Below, one piece after another: positions 7,685 through 15,861 of a DNA stretch of 64,000 nt. Origin of the DNA: Runella sp. SP2 (GTDB lineage: Bacteria; Bacteroidota; Bacteroidia; Cytophagales; Spirosomataceae); the NCBI RefSeq assembly GCF_003711225.1, contig NZ_CP031030.1, forward strand, positions 1,488,001 to 1,552,000, read 5' to 3'. Under the pieces are notes generated by a model, which saw nothing but the letters and a program-made list of their open reading frames with translations, did no database searches and was not told the origin of the DNA. A program made the translations under genes and the position numbers. How positions within the stretch are numbered: position 1 is the stretch's first letter; every line of letters starts with the position of its first letter.

Positions 7685-8824
7685 ATGAAAAAAATAACGT
7701 TTGCCTTTGTCACTCTCGTAGTTACCACTTCTGTTTTTGCTCAATTTCCGCAGCGAACGCCAACCCCTAATGATACTTTAAAATCCGTTAGGCAATTGAA
7801 TGATGGTAAAGTAAAGTTCAGTATTTATGCCCCTAAAGCTTCGGAAGTAACGGTTTCGGGCGATTTTCCAAATGGCTTTCCTGCTGCTAAGCTGCAAAAA
7901 GACGAAGTAGGAGTGTGGTCGTTTACGACGGCAACTAGCGTGTCTCCTAATGTCTATACGTACGATTTTAACGTGGATGGACTGAAGGTATTTGACCCCA
8001 AAAATGCCCAGTACAAAGAATCAAACAGTGGTTTTTCAAACCTTTTTGAAGTAAAGGGGGCTGAAAATGATTTCCAAACGCTCAAGGACGTACCGCACGG
8101 AAAAGTTGAAAAAGTACTCTATAAATCAACGGCTTTAGATGGGGCTTCGCGGCGATTGCACGTGTATTTACCCCCCAACTACGACGAAATTAGCAAGAAA
8201 GAAAAACTGCCCGTGTTGTATTTATTTCACGGTGGGGGAGACAATGATGCTTCTTGGACGACGATTGGGCGGGCCAATTTGATTTTGGACAACCTCTACG
8301 CCCAAGGAAAACTCAAGCCAATGATTGTGGTGATGCCCGCAGGACATACGCACATCCAAGGCTTTTTTATGGGGGCAGGTGCGCAGCAAGATCCTTTCTG
8401 CCGTGACATGATTCAAGATGTGATTCCTTTTGTGGAAAAAACGTACCCCGTTTCCAACAAACGCGAACACCGTGCCATTGCGGGACTTTCGATGGGAGGC
8501 ATTCAGGCCATCAATTTAGCACTTTGGCATCCCGATTTGTTTTCGCAAGTGTTTCCAATGAGTACGGGCTATTTTCCCAATGCCATTGCCGAAATCAAAG
8601 AAAAATACAGTGATGTGATGCGCAATAAAACCATTAATTCTTTTAAAAACTTTAAGATTTACATGGGAGGTGAAGCCGACATCGCGTACCAAAATAATTT
8701 GAACATGATGAAAATGTTCGATGAGTTTGGCATCAAATATACCTACGAAAACGGCGGGGGAGCACATACTTTTTTGGCTTGGCGCCAAAATCTAAAAGAC
8801 TTTGCCCCGCTGTTGTTTAAATGA
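7685..8824 (+). CDS. secreted CE1-type esterase with N-terminal CBM48-like domain
   Basis: 379 residues. The signal peptide ends at SVFAQ. Residues about 35-115 (VKFSIYAPKASEVTVSGDF) form a glycogen-binding/CBM48-like immunoglobulin domain. The rest is an esterase D/feruloyl-esterase fold with HGGGDNDASW, nucleophile GLSMGGIQ and a C-terminal His in GGGAHTF. Such enzymes remove ester groups (acetyl or feruloyl) from plant polysaccharides in the periplasm. It precedes an MFS gene but a terminator lies between them. Confidence 0.82.
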   Translation: MKKITFAFVTLVVTTSVFAQFPQRTPTPNDTLKSVRQLNDGKVKFSIYAPKASEVTVSGDFPNGFPAAKLQKDEVGVWSFTTATSVSPNVYTYDFNVDGLKVFDPKNAQYKESNSGFSNLFEVKGAENDFQTLKDVPHGKVEKVLYKSTALDGASRRLHVYLPPNYDEISKKEKLPVLYLFHGGGDNDASWTTIGRANLILDNLYAQGKLKPMIVVMPAGHTHIQGFFMGAGAQQDPFCRDMIQDVIPFVEKTYPVSNKREHRAIAGLSMGGIQAINLALWHPDLFSQVFPMSTGYFPNAIAEIKEKYSDVMRNKTINSFKNFKIYMGGEADIAYQNNLNMMKMFDEFGIKYTYENGGGAHTFLAWRQNLKDFAPLLFK

Positions 8825-8867
8825 TAAATAAGGCTAAACAAATCACTGCGATGAACTTGGCCGCCCT

Positions 8868-8902
8868 ACCTCATAGGCTCCTGTTCCTGTGAGGTTTTTT
8901 TA
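8868..8902 (+). terminator. rho-independent terminator
   Basis: Stem ACCTCATAGG (8868-8877) pairs with CCTGTGAGGT (8886-8895), followed by a run of T, just after the esterase gene. Confidence 0.8.
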
Positions 8903-8932
8903 TACCCGAAATCACCCTAAAACCTATTCTCG

Positions 8933-10144
8933 ATGAACACTCCAACTGAACAAGGTATTTCCACGACGTCCAAAAAAGGATTATTTACCTACGAAAACGG
9001 CATCGTCTTAGTAATGGCGCTGACCTTCGGTTGCCTTTTCTTTGACCGCCTCGCGCTTAATTTTTTAATGCCCTATGTTGCCAAAGATCTTCAACTCAAC
9101 AACACCCAAATCGGCCTTTTGGCGGGGGCATTGTCGTTGGCATGGGCTTTTTCGAGTTTTTTCTCTACCGCTTGGGCCGAAACCAACAACAAAAAGAAGG
9201 TCGTTTTTGTCATTGCCGTTTTTGTATTTTCGATTTGCTCGTTTGGTTCAGGTTTGGCCACTTCGTTCGTAACCTTGCTTTTGGCTCGGCTACTCATGGG
9301 TTTGGCTGAAGGCCCCGTTATTCCATTGGCCCAAAATTTTGTTGAGCGCGAGTCTTCACCGCACCGCCTCGGGGTGAATGCAGGAATTTTACAAGGAATG
9401 GGTTCGGCACTGTTTGGGTCTATTTTAGCGCCCGTGGTTTTAGTTCAAATTGCCGAAAACGTGGGATGGCGCAATGCTTTTTACATTGCAGGGGCGCCAG
9501 GGTTACTTTTGGGGCTGATTGCATGGGTGTATGTCAAAAAATCAACCGCAGCAAGCACACAAATCAAAGAAACGTCCACGCTCAATCTTTCTGAGTTACT
9601 ACAATACAACAACGTTAAATGGGGCATTCCTGTGGCCTGCTGTGTGTTTGGTTGGTGGTTTGCTACGCTACCTTTTATTTCCAATTATTTCGTCAATGCC
9701 CAAGGCATGAGTGCCGACGAAATGGGGAAAACGATGGGGTTGTTAGGGGTTTCAGGTTTGTTTTCTTCCATTCTTGTACCTGGTCTCTCGGATAAAATAG
9801 GGCGAAAAAAAGTGATTCTATTTTTTTGTGGAGTAGGTGCTTGTTACCCTTTTGCCGTCTATTTTTTAGCTGGTTCGGGGGCGCATTTGCCCGTTATGTT
9901 TCTCACCTATTTTATGATGGGGCTCATTCCATTGGTTGCGGCTGTCGTTCCTTCTGAGGCAGTCCCCGAACATCTCAAAGCCAAAGCCATCGGGTTGATA
10001 ACTGGCATTGCCGAAATTGTGGGGGGCGTCCTCGTTCCTGCTTTGGCGGGTTTACTTTCTGACGCTGTTGACCCCTCTGCTTTCCTGTGGATTGCGGCAA
10101 GTTTGGCATTAGTAGGGCTTGCTTTTTCAACGAAACTGAAGTAA
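8933..10144 (+). CDS. MFS transporter, anion/sugar-acid symporter type
   Basis: 403 residues, about 12 hydrophobic segments. The N-terminal FFDRLALNFLMPYVAKDLQL and the loop-2-like GLLAGALSLAWAF, followed by LSDKIGRKKVILF between TM8 and TM9, are typical of the ACS (hexuronate/phthalate) branch of the major facilitator superfamily. It would import an organic or sugar acid across the inner membrane. It lies between the aromatic operon and the rhamnosidase cluster, and could serve either. Confidence 0.8.
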   Translation: MNTPTEQGISTTSKKGLFTYENGIVLVMALTFGCLFFDRLALNFLMPYVAKDLQLNNTQIGLLAGALSLAWAFSSFFSTAWAETNNKKKVVFVIAVFVFSICSFGSGLATSFVTLLLARLLMGLAEGPVIPLAQNFVERESSPHRLGVNAGILQGMGSALFGSILAPVVLVQIAENVGWRNAFYIAGAPGLLLGLIAWVYVKKSTAASTQIKETSTLNLSELLQYNNVKWGIPVACCVFGWWFATLPFISNYFVNAQGMSADEMGKTMGLLGVSGLFSSILVPGLSDKIGRKKVILFFCGVGACYPFAVYFLAGSGAHLPVMFLTYFMMGLIPLVAAVVPSEAVPEHLKAKAIGLITGIAEIVGGVLVPALAGLLSDAVDPSAFLWIAASLALVGLAFSTKLK

Positions 10145-10162
10145 AAATTAACCTAAATTTTT

Positions 10163-10183
10163 ATTGTCTAAAAAAAAGACAAT
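10163..10183. promoter_or_regulatory. 21-bp palindromic operator, Nudix-regulator type (site 1)
   Basis: ATTGTCT-N7-AGACAAT, preceded by TT and followed by ATC. It shares arms and spacing with the sites at 19553 and 23367 next to the two Nudix-type regulator genes. It lies 108 bases before the Dabb gene and could control 10291-14880. Confidence 0.6.
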
Positions 10184-10290
10184 ATCAGGTAAGTACAGGA
10201 TGATTTCTGTATAAAAGAAGTATTTTTTTGTACTTATAAAAGTAGAAATGCTTCTTTTACCCAAAATATCATTAGTGCTTGCCTACAATT

Positions 10291-10587
10291 ATGCTTCGAC
10301 ATTCCGTAATTCTGAAATTAAAACCCTCGCTGACCAGCTACGAGAAACAGGCGTTTTTCAAGGCGGTTGATTCCCTCGCTACGCTCCCAAATGTTCAAAA
10401 GTTTGAGGTGCTAAAACAGATAAGCCCCAAAAATAACTTTGAGTACGGGATTTCGATGGAGTTTGAGACTCAAGAACAATATGATTTTTATACAAATCAT
10501 CCAGAACACGAGGCTTTTGTGCAGAATTACTGGCTAAAATCTGTGGACGATTTCTTAGAAATAGATTATCAAAAAATAACCAAATAA
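10291..10587 (+). CDS. Dabb (stress-responsive alpha/beta barrel) domain protein
   Basis: 98 residues forming a ferredoxin-like dimeric alpha/beta barrel: MLRHSVILKLKPS (with the family's early His), VQKFEVLKQIS, YGISMEFETQEQYDFYTNHPEH and the terminal VDDFLEIDYQ. ATG 10291 is preferred over the TTG at 10279. Members include small monooxygenases and cyclases, so an enzymatic role cannot be excluded. It is followed within 51 bases by a TIM-barrel isomerase gene, suggesting joint expression. Confidence 0.75.
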   Translation: MLRHSVILKLKPSLTSYEKQAFFKAVDSLATLPNVQKFEVLKQISPKNNFEYGISMEFETQEQYDFYTNHPEHEAFVQNYWLKSVDDFLEIDYQKITK

Positions 10588-10637
10588 GTGGGCTTCCTTG
10601 ATTTAAACATGGCGATAACCAATGAATATACACTGAA

Positions 10638-11513
10638 ATGAAAGAGATGTCTCAATTACCGACCCGTAACGTTGTAAAATTGACAATACTTCTGATGTAT
10701 TGTTTTTCATTAATGTCATTTGCTCAAAGCAAACGAGGAAAAGCGGCTTCAGTCGATTGGAAACTGGGTGTGGCGCTCTATACCTTTAGTACCATGTCGT
10801 TTCCTGAGCAGTTGGCGTATGCAGACAGTGCCTCTTTGAAATATGTCGAAGGGTTTGTTTTTGCAAAAGCGGGTAAAGAGTTAAAAGATAGTGTGTTGTT
10901 TAAGCTTTCTCCTGCAGGAATTCAGACATTAAAGAAAAGAATAGCCGACCAGGGGCTTAAAATGGAATCCATTTATATCGTAGGAGGAAAAACGGTAGCC
11001 GATTGGAAACGAGACTTCGATATCGCAAAAGCCTTTGGGGTAAAATACGTGACGGGAGAGCCGCCTCGAAATCTGTGGGATAGCGTGGATAGTTTGGCGG
11101 GAGTCTATGGGATAAAAGTGGCTTTGCACAACCACTGGAATGGAAACAGTATTTATTGGCATCCCGATTCGGTATTGGTGGCCTTGAAAGGTCATCCCAA
11201 TTTTGGGGCTTGCCCCGACCTTGGGCACTATCCCAAATCGGGAATAAATCCTGTGTTGGCCTTAAAGAAATTGCACGGAAAAATCATTGGGATTCACCTC
11301 AAAGATATCGCGGAATACAACAACAACAAACTCCAAGACGTACCCGTGGGCACAGGTGTGGTGGATTTCCCAGCGGTTTTTGATGAGCTAAAACAACAAC
11401 GTTATAAAGGCTATGTGATGTTTGAACGAGATACGAAAGAAAAGCCCAATAATCTTGCATCGTTGAAACAAATGGTTGACTATTATTATAAAACGTTAGC
11501 CATACCCCGTTGA
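10638..11513 (+). CDS. exported sugar phosphate isomerase/epimerase-like TIM barrel
   Basis: 291 residues with a signal peptide (hydrophobic LTILLMYCFSLMSFAQ) and a xylose-isomerase-like TIM barrel: WKLGVALYTFSTMSFPEQL, VALHNHWNG, FGACPDLGHYPKSG, IIGIHLKDIAEYN and GYVMFERDTKE carry the metal-ligand Glu/Asp/His pattern. Exported family members act on oxidised or unphosphorylated sugars rather than on sugar phosphates; 3-keto-glycoside chemistry is one known option. It is followed by the GH106 gene 46 bases on. Confidence 0.77.
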   Translation: MKEMSQLPTRNVVKLTILLMYCFSLMSFAQSKRGKAASVDWKLGVALYTFSTMSFPEQLAYADSASLKYVEGFVFAKAGKELKDSVLFKLSPAGIQTLKKRIADQGLKMESIYIVGGKTVADWKRDFDIAKAFGVKYVTGEPPRNLWDSVDSLAGVYGIKVALHNHWNGNSIYWHPDSVLVALKGHPNFGACPDLGHYPKSGINPVLALKKLHGKIIGIHLKDIAEYNNNKLQDVPVGTGVVDFPAVFDELKQQRYKGYVMFERDTKEKPNNLASLKQMVDYYYKTLAIPR

Positions 11514-11559
11514 GGTAGGCAGCTACTGTGCCCCCTTTTTTACCAACAACTCTAATTGA

Positions 11560-14500
11560 ATGAGAATGAAAACTAAAATTCAATCTGTTTTAGTCTTGCT
11601 ACTCGCGTCGAGTGTAGGAAGTTATGCCCAAGACAAGACCCAGTTTCAGACCCCACCAAACTCTGCTAAACCTCGCGTTTGGTGGCATTGGATGAACGGA
11701 AATATATCTAAAGAAGGAATTCAAAAAGATTTGGAATGGATGGAGCGTGTGGGTATCGGTGGTTTTCAAAATTTCGATGCCAACTTATTTACGCCCGTTG
11801 TGGTGCCAAAGAAACTTGTTTTTATGACGCCCGACTGGAAAGATGCCTTTAAGTTTACCACTCAGTTTGCTGACCAAAAAGGGCTTGAAATGGCCATTGC
11901 GGGTTCGCCAGGCTGGAGCGTAACGGGCGGTCCTTGGGTAAAGCCCGAAGATGCCATGAAAAAATACGTTTGGACCGAAACTCGGATTGAGGGTGGAAAA
12001 CCTTTTTCGGGGAAATTACCGCGTCCGTCGGATGTGACGGGGAAATATCAAAATGTGGAGATTGGAGCAGGGGGGCTGACGGGGGGCTTTGTGGGTGAAA
12101 AACCTAATTTTTATCAAGATGCGTTGGTGATTGCGTACCGACTGCCCAGTTCGGAAAAAACGTTAACGGAATTAGCTCCCAAAGTAAGTTCGAGTGGAGG
12201 AAGTTTTGCGCTGAAAGAGTTGACAGATACCGATTTAAATAAGGCTACGTTATTGCCTCCCATGGCGGTGGGGCAAGAGATGTGGCTTCAGTACGAATTT
12301 GAAACCCCGCAAACGTTTAAAGCATTTTCCTTGGCAGGCGCCAACGAGGGTGCATTGTCGGAGTTTCGGGGAAATCCTGAAAACCGAACGTTGAAAGTAA
12401 GCGACGACGGCGTGAATTTTCGTGAAATTGCCAAAGTGTCAGGAAGTACGGTTCCTTACAATACCGTAGCCATTCCTTCGACCACGGCGAAATATTGGCG
12501 GATGTGTTGGAAAACCCTTGCGCCTGCTCCCAATATGTTTGCTGCTATGGCAGGTCGCCCTGCCGAAGAGCCTAAGCCTGAAGGGGTTCACGTGGCCGAG
12601 TTTGTGTTGCACAGCAGCAGCCGTATTGATCAGTTAGAGGACAAAGCGGGTTTTACGCCTTGGAAAGAAAGCAGCCCCCTAACCCCCAATGGGGGAATAA
12701 GTACCGATGTCATTTACCCCAATGATATTATTGATATAACCGATAAAATGCTCCCTGATGGTACACTCAATTGGGAAGCCCCCATTGGGGGTTGGGAGCT
12801 GATTCGTCTTGGTTATTCCCTTACGGGTCGTCAAAATCACCCAGCTTCTCCCGAAGCAACTGGTTTAGAGGTAGATAAGTTGGATAAAGAGGCCGTTCGT
12901 CGTTATATCAATACCTATCTGGATATGTACAAAGACGCCACGGGAGGCTTGATGGGAGCTAAAGGGCTAAATTACATGGTGTTGGATAGCTACGAAGCGG
13001 GACACATGAATTGGACCAAAGGTTTTCCTGAGGAGTTCAAAAAACGTCGTGGGTATGACCTTCGTCGGTGGGTACCTGTGTTGACGGGCAGAATCGTGAC
13101 ATCGTTGGAAGCAAGTGAGAAGTTTTTGTGGGATTTTCGTAAAACGATTGGCGAAATGATTGCCGAAAACCACTACGACGTGATTGGAGAAGAGTTGAAG
13201 AAACGCGGTATGAAACGTTATACCGAATCCCACGAGGGAGGACGGATTTATTTGGCCGACGGCATGGATGTAAAACGCAATTCTGACATCCCAATGTCGG
13301 CTATGTGGACGCCAGGGAGTTTGGCAGGAGGAAACGATGAGGAGGTGCGGAGCGAGGCGGATATTCGTGAATCGGCTTCAGTAGCCAATATTTATGGAAA
13401 ACCCATCGTGGCAGCGGAATCAATGACGTCGGTGGGAAAACCTTTTCAAGAATATCCTGAAAAATTGAAACGTACTGCTGATTTAGAAATGGCGTCGGGC
13501 TTAAACCGTTTTGTGATTCACACTTCCGTGCACCAACCACTTGATGACAAAAAACCAGGATTTTCACTTGGACCTTTTGGACAATATTTTACCCGACAAG
13601 AGACGTGGGCGGAAGCGGGAGGCAAAGCATGGATGTCGTATCTGGGGCGTAGTTGTTATTTGCTTCAACAAGGCCGTAACGTCGCGGATATTTTGTACTA
13701 TTACGGTGAAAACAACAACGTGACGTGGGTTAGTCGTGAAAAATTGCCCTCAATTCCAGCGGGTTATGAATTTGATTACGTCAATTCTTTCGCACTATTA
13801 AATGCCATTAAGGCGCAAAATGGTAAACTCGTTGCGCAAAGTGGCAATACGTACAGCGTGTTGGTATTGGATGAATCGGCGAAGCTGATGACCTTGCCTG
13901 TTTTGAAAAAAATTCGTGATTTGGTCAAAGCAGGGGTAAAAGTAGTAGGAGAAAAACCGCTAAAATCGCCAAGTTTGGCCGATAATGAAACGGAATTTCA
14001 GTCGATTGTGAATGAAATATGGCCGTCGGTTACTACCACCGTCACCGTCCCCACAACGCCAGACGTAATTATTTCCAAAACGTCCAACAAAATCCTTTTC
14101 CGCCATCGAGAAATTTCCCCCATTGGGTCGGACCGCCGCGCGGGGCAGGGGGCTGATATTTACTGGTTAAATAACCGTAGCGACAAGCCTGCCAATGCCG
14201 AAGTAAGTTTCCGCGTCACGGGCAAAGTACCAGAAATATGGAACCCACAAACGGGCAAAGTCGAAAAAGTGAGTTACCAAATAAAGGATGGACGCACGAT
14301 TGTTCCTTTGAAACTTGAATCGTGGGATGCGTTTTTTATTGTTTTCGAGGATAAAGCCACGGCAAATAGCTATACCAAGTCTGCTACCAAAGAAATGCCC
14401 CTGAGCCAAATGGTAGGAGCATGGAAAGTGAGCATTGCGGGTAAAAACGTAACAATGGATAAATTGGCATCATGGAGCGAAAGCACAGATGCTGACATTA

Positions 14501-14880
14501 AATATTTTTCAGGTACGGCCACGTACAACAATAATTTTCAAATAAATACCCCCATTGGGCGGTCCGCCGATGCGGGCAAGGGGGCTGTTATCCTTGATTT
14601 GGGTGAGGTTAAAAACATCGCGGAGGTCATTGTGAACGGTAAAAACGTAGGAACCGTTTGGAAAAAACCGTATAAAATCGACATTACCTCGGCGGTGAAA
14701 GAAGGCGATAATACCCTTCAAATCAATGTTACCAATAACTGGGTCAACCGCCTTGTGGGGGATGCGCAGCCCGATGTAAAGCAAAAAACGACCTTCACGA
14801 CCATGCCGTTTTACCGAAAAGATTCACCTTTGGTTCCCTCAGGTTTAATCGGGGATGTGAAGGTCTTGCAAGTGAAATAA
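11560..14880 (+). CDS. secreted GH106-like alpha-L-rhamnosidase with in-frame repeats
   Basis: 1106 residues. A signal peptide ends at GSYAQD (ATG 11566 is an equally good start). RVWWHWMNGNISKEGIQKDL, the AGSPGWSVTGGPWV region and the C-terminal galactose-binding-like domain (AVILDLGEVKNIAEVIVNGK, VGTVWKKPYKIDIT) match GH106 proteins. It would cleave rhamnose from rhamnogalacturonan-type glycans in the periplasm. Repeat arms lie in frame at residues about 372-379 (SPLTPNGG), 407-414 (APIGGWEL), 852-865 and 997-1009. The last two carry a 15-base insertion and an altered stop triplet, and stand in the jelly-roll regions. Confidence 0.82.
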   Translation: MRMKTKIQSVLVLLLASSVGSYAQDKTQFQTPPNSAKPRVWWHWMNGNISKEGIQKDLEWMERVGIGGFQNFDANLFTPVVVPKKLVFMTPDWKDAFKFTTQFADQKGLEMAIAGSPGWSVTGGPWVKPEDAMKKYVWTETRIEGGKPFSGKLPRPSDVTGKYQNVEIGAGGLTGGFVGEKPNFYQDALVIAYRLPSSEKTLTELAPKVSSSGGSFALKELTDTDLNKATLLPPMAVGQEMWLQYEFETPQTFKAFSLAGANEGALSEFRGNPENRTLKVSDDGVNFREIAKVSGSTVPYNTVAIPSTTAKYWRMCWKTLAPAPNMFAAMAGRPAEEPKPEGVHVAEFVLHSSSRIDQLEDKAGFTPWKESSPLTPNGGISTDVIYPNDIIDITDKMLPDGTLNWEAPIGGWELIRLGYSLTGRQNHPASPEATGLEVDKLDKEAVRRYINTYLDMYKDATGGLMGAKGLNYMVLDSYEAGHMNWTKGFPEEFKKRRGYDLRRWVPVLTGRIVTSLEASEKFLWDFRKTIGEMIAENHYDVIGEELKKRGMKRYTESHEGGRIYLADGMDVKRNSDIPMSAMWTPGSLAGGNDEEVRSEADIRESASVANIYGKPIVAAESMTSVGKPFQEYPEKLKRTADLEMASGLNRFVIHTSVHQPLDDKKPGFSLGPFGQYFTRQETWAEAGGKAWMSYLGRSCYLLQQGRNVADILYYYGENNNVTWVSREKLPSIPAGYEFDYVNSFALLNAIKAQNGKLVAQSGNTYSVLVLDESAKLMTLPVLKKIRDLVKAGVKVVGEKPLKSPSLADNETEFQSIVNEIWPSVTTTVTVPTTPDVIISKTSNKILFRHREISPIGSDRRAGQGADIYWLNNRSDKPANAEVSFRVTGKVPEIWNPQTGKVEKVSYQIKDGRTIVPLKLESWDAFFIVFEDKATANSYTKSATKEMPLSQMVGAWKVSIAGKNVTMDKLASWSESTDADIKYFSGTATYNNNFQINTPIGRSADAGKGAVILDLGEVKNIAEVIVNGKNVGTVWKKPYKIDITSAVKEGDNTLQINVTNNWVNRLVGDAQPDVKQKTTFTTMPFYRKDSPLVPSGLIGDVKVLQVK
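12673..12801. repeat. REPIN-like doublet 5 inside GH106 gene
   Basis: Forward arm 12673-12697 reads SPLTPNGG. A decayed inverted arm at 12778-12801 (GCCCCCATTGGGGGTTGGGA plus GCTG) reads APIGGWEL. In this frame the usual TAG would be a stop; it is TGG here. The second arm overlaps a segment that GH106 proteins conserve (W-x-P-x-G-x-W-x-x-x-R), so part of the likeness may be native sequence. Confidence 0.7.
14112..14154 (-). repeat. GC-rich repeat, variant with 15-base insert (GH106 gene)
   Basis: TTTCCCCCATTGGG, then a 15-base insert containing CGGACCGCCG, then GGGCAGGGGGCT. Read in frame as SPIGSDRRAGQGA. The triplet that is TAG in standard copies is CAG. Confidence 0.82.
14547..14586 (-). 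repeat. GC-rich repeat, second variant with 15-base insert (GH106 gene)
   Basis: TACCCCCATTGGG, an insert containing CGGTCCGCCG, then GGGCAAGGGGGCT. Read as TPIGRSADAGKGA. TAG of the standard repeat is AAG. Insert length equals that of the 14112 copy. Confidence 0.82.
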
Positions 14881-14904
14881 TAGAAACAATGAACGAAAAG
14901 TAAG

Positions 14905-14928
14905 AGGCGGAGCAACCCGCCTTTTATA
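14905..14928 (+). terminator. rho-independent terminator after GH106 gene
   Basis: AGGCGG (14905-14910) pairs with CCGCCT (14917-14922), followed by TTATATT. The T-run is short, so termination may be partial. Confidence 0.6.
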
Positions 14929-14958
14929 TTGGAAAAACTTTGCCAAACCTACCTGAAT

Positions 14959-15861
14959 ATGAACTTGTCACGCGTTATCTTTTGCTTTTTATTACTGATT
15001 CAAACGGGTCTTGCCTTTGGCCAGAAACCCAACCCGATGATAAAATTCTTTCCTCAGGGTACAGTTTTGCACGGAAATATCCCCTACAACAACGATACTT
15101 TGTCTAAACACCTGCTGGACATTTATTTGCCCCCAAACCCTAAAAGTAAAATGCCGTTGGTGGTTTGGGTTCATGGCGGTGGATGGTTGGTCAACGACAA
15201 GTATGCTGATATGGGTTATATGAAAGCTACCATTTCGGAGCTTCTAAACAGCGGATTTGCGTTGGCGTCCATCGATTATCGTTTTGCTTCGCAAGCTGTT
15301 TTTCCTGCACTTATTCAGGACTGCAACCGTGCCATTTCATTTTTGTACGACAATGCCGCCCAATATGGGTACGACAAAAATCGTATCGCTTTGATGGGCT
15401 TTTCGGCGGGGGGGCATTTGGCTTCGTTGATGGCCTTGTCTAAAAACAATAAAGTGGAATCGTTTTTTATGCCAAATACCTCTAAATCGTTTACGTTTAA
15501 AGCAGTTGTTGATTTTTATGGTCCTTCAGAATTAGCTTCCCTAAATTCGAGTGAAAATCCCAAAGCCAACGAAGGCATTTTGTTAGGTGCAGCGCCCATT
15601 GACCGTCCTGATTTGGCGAAAATTGCCAGTCCAGTTACGTATGTTGACAAAAATGATCCACCGTTTTTAATCATTCACGGTGAAAAAGACGAAAGTGTGC
15701 CCAATCGGCAATCAAAACTGCTGAACGGTTGGTTGAAATCGGTCGGTGTTCAAAGCGATTTAATCATTGTCAAAGACGCCCCACATTTTGGCGTGATGTT
15801 CGACGCCCCCGAAATTCGTTCACGAATCCTGAGCTTTCTAAAAGAAACCCTGAAACCATGA
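14959..15861 (+). CDS. secreted alpha/beta hydrolase (carboxylesterase/BD-FAE type)
   Basis: 300 residues. ATG 14959 starts a clean signal peptide (VIFCFLLLIQTGLAFGQ). The hormone-sensitive-lipase-like core has the oxyanion motif VHGGGW, nucleophile GFSAGGHLA, the acid in HGEKDESVP and a C-terminal His in DAPHFGV. It probably de-esterifies plant-derived oligosaccharides. Its stop overlaps the ATG of the GH78 gene (ATGA at 15858-15861), so the two are translationally coupled and likely act on the same glycan. Confidence 0.82.
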   Translation: MNLSRVIFCFLLLIQTGLAFGQKPNPMIKFFPQGTVLHGNIPYNNDTLSKHLLDIYLPPNPKSKMPLVVWVHGGGWLVNDKYADMGYMKATISELLNSGFALASIDYRFASQAVFPALIQDCNRAISFLYDNAAQYGYDKNRIALMGFSAGGHLASLMALSKNNKVESFFMPNTSKSFTFKAVVDFYGPSELASLNSSENPKANEGILLGAAPIDRPDLAKIASPVTYVDKNDPPFLIIHGEKDESVPNRQSKLLNGWLKSVGVQSDLIIVKDAPHFGVMFDAPEIRSRILSFLKETLKP

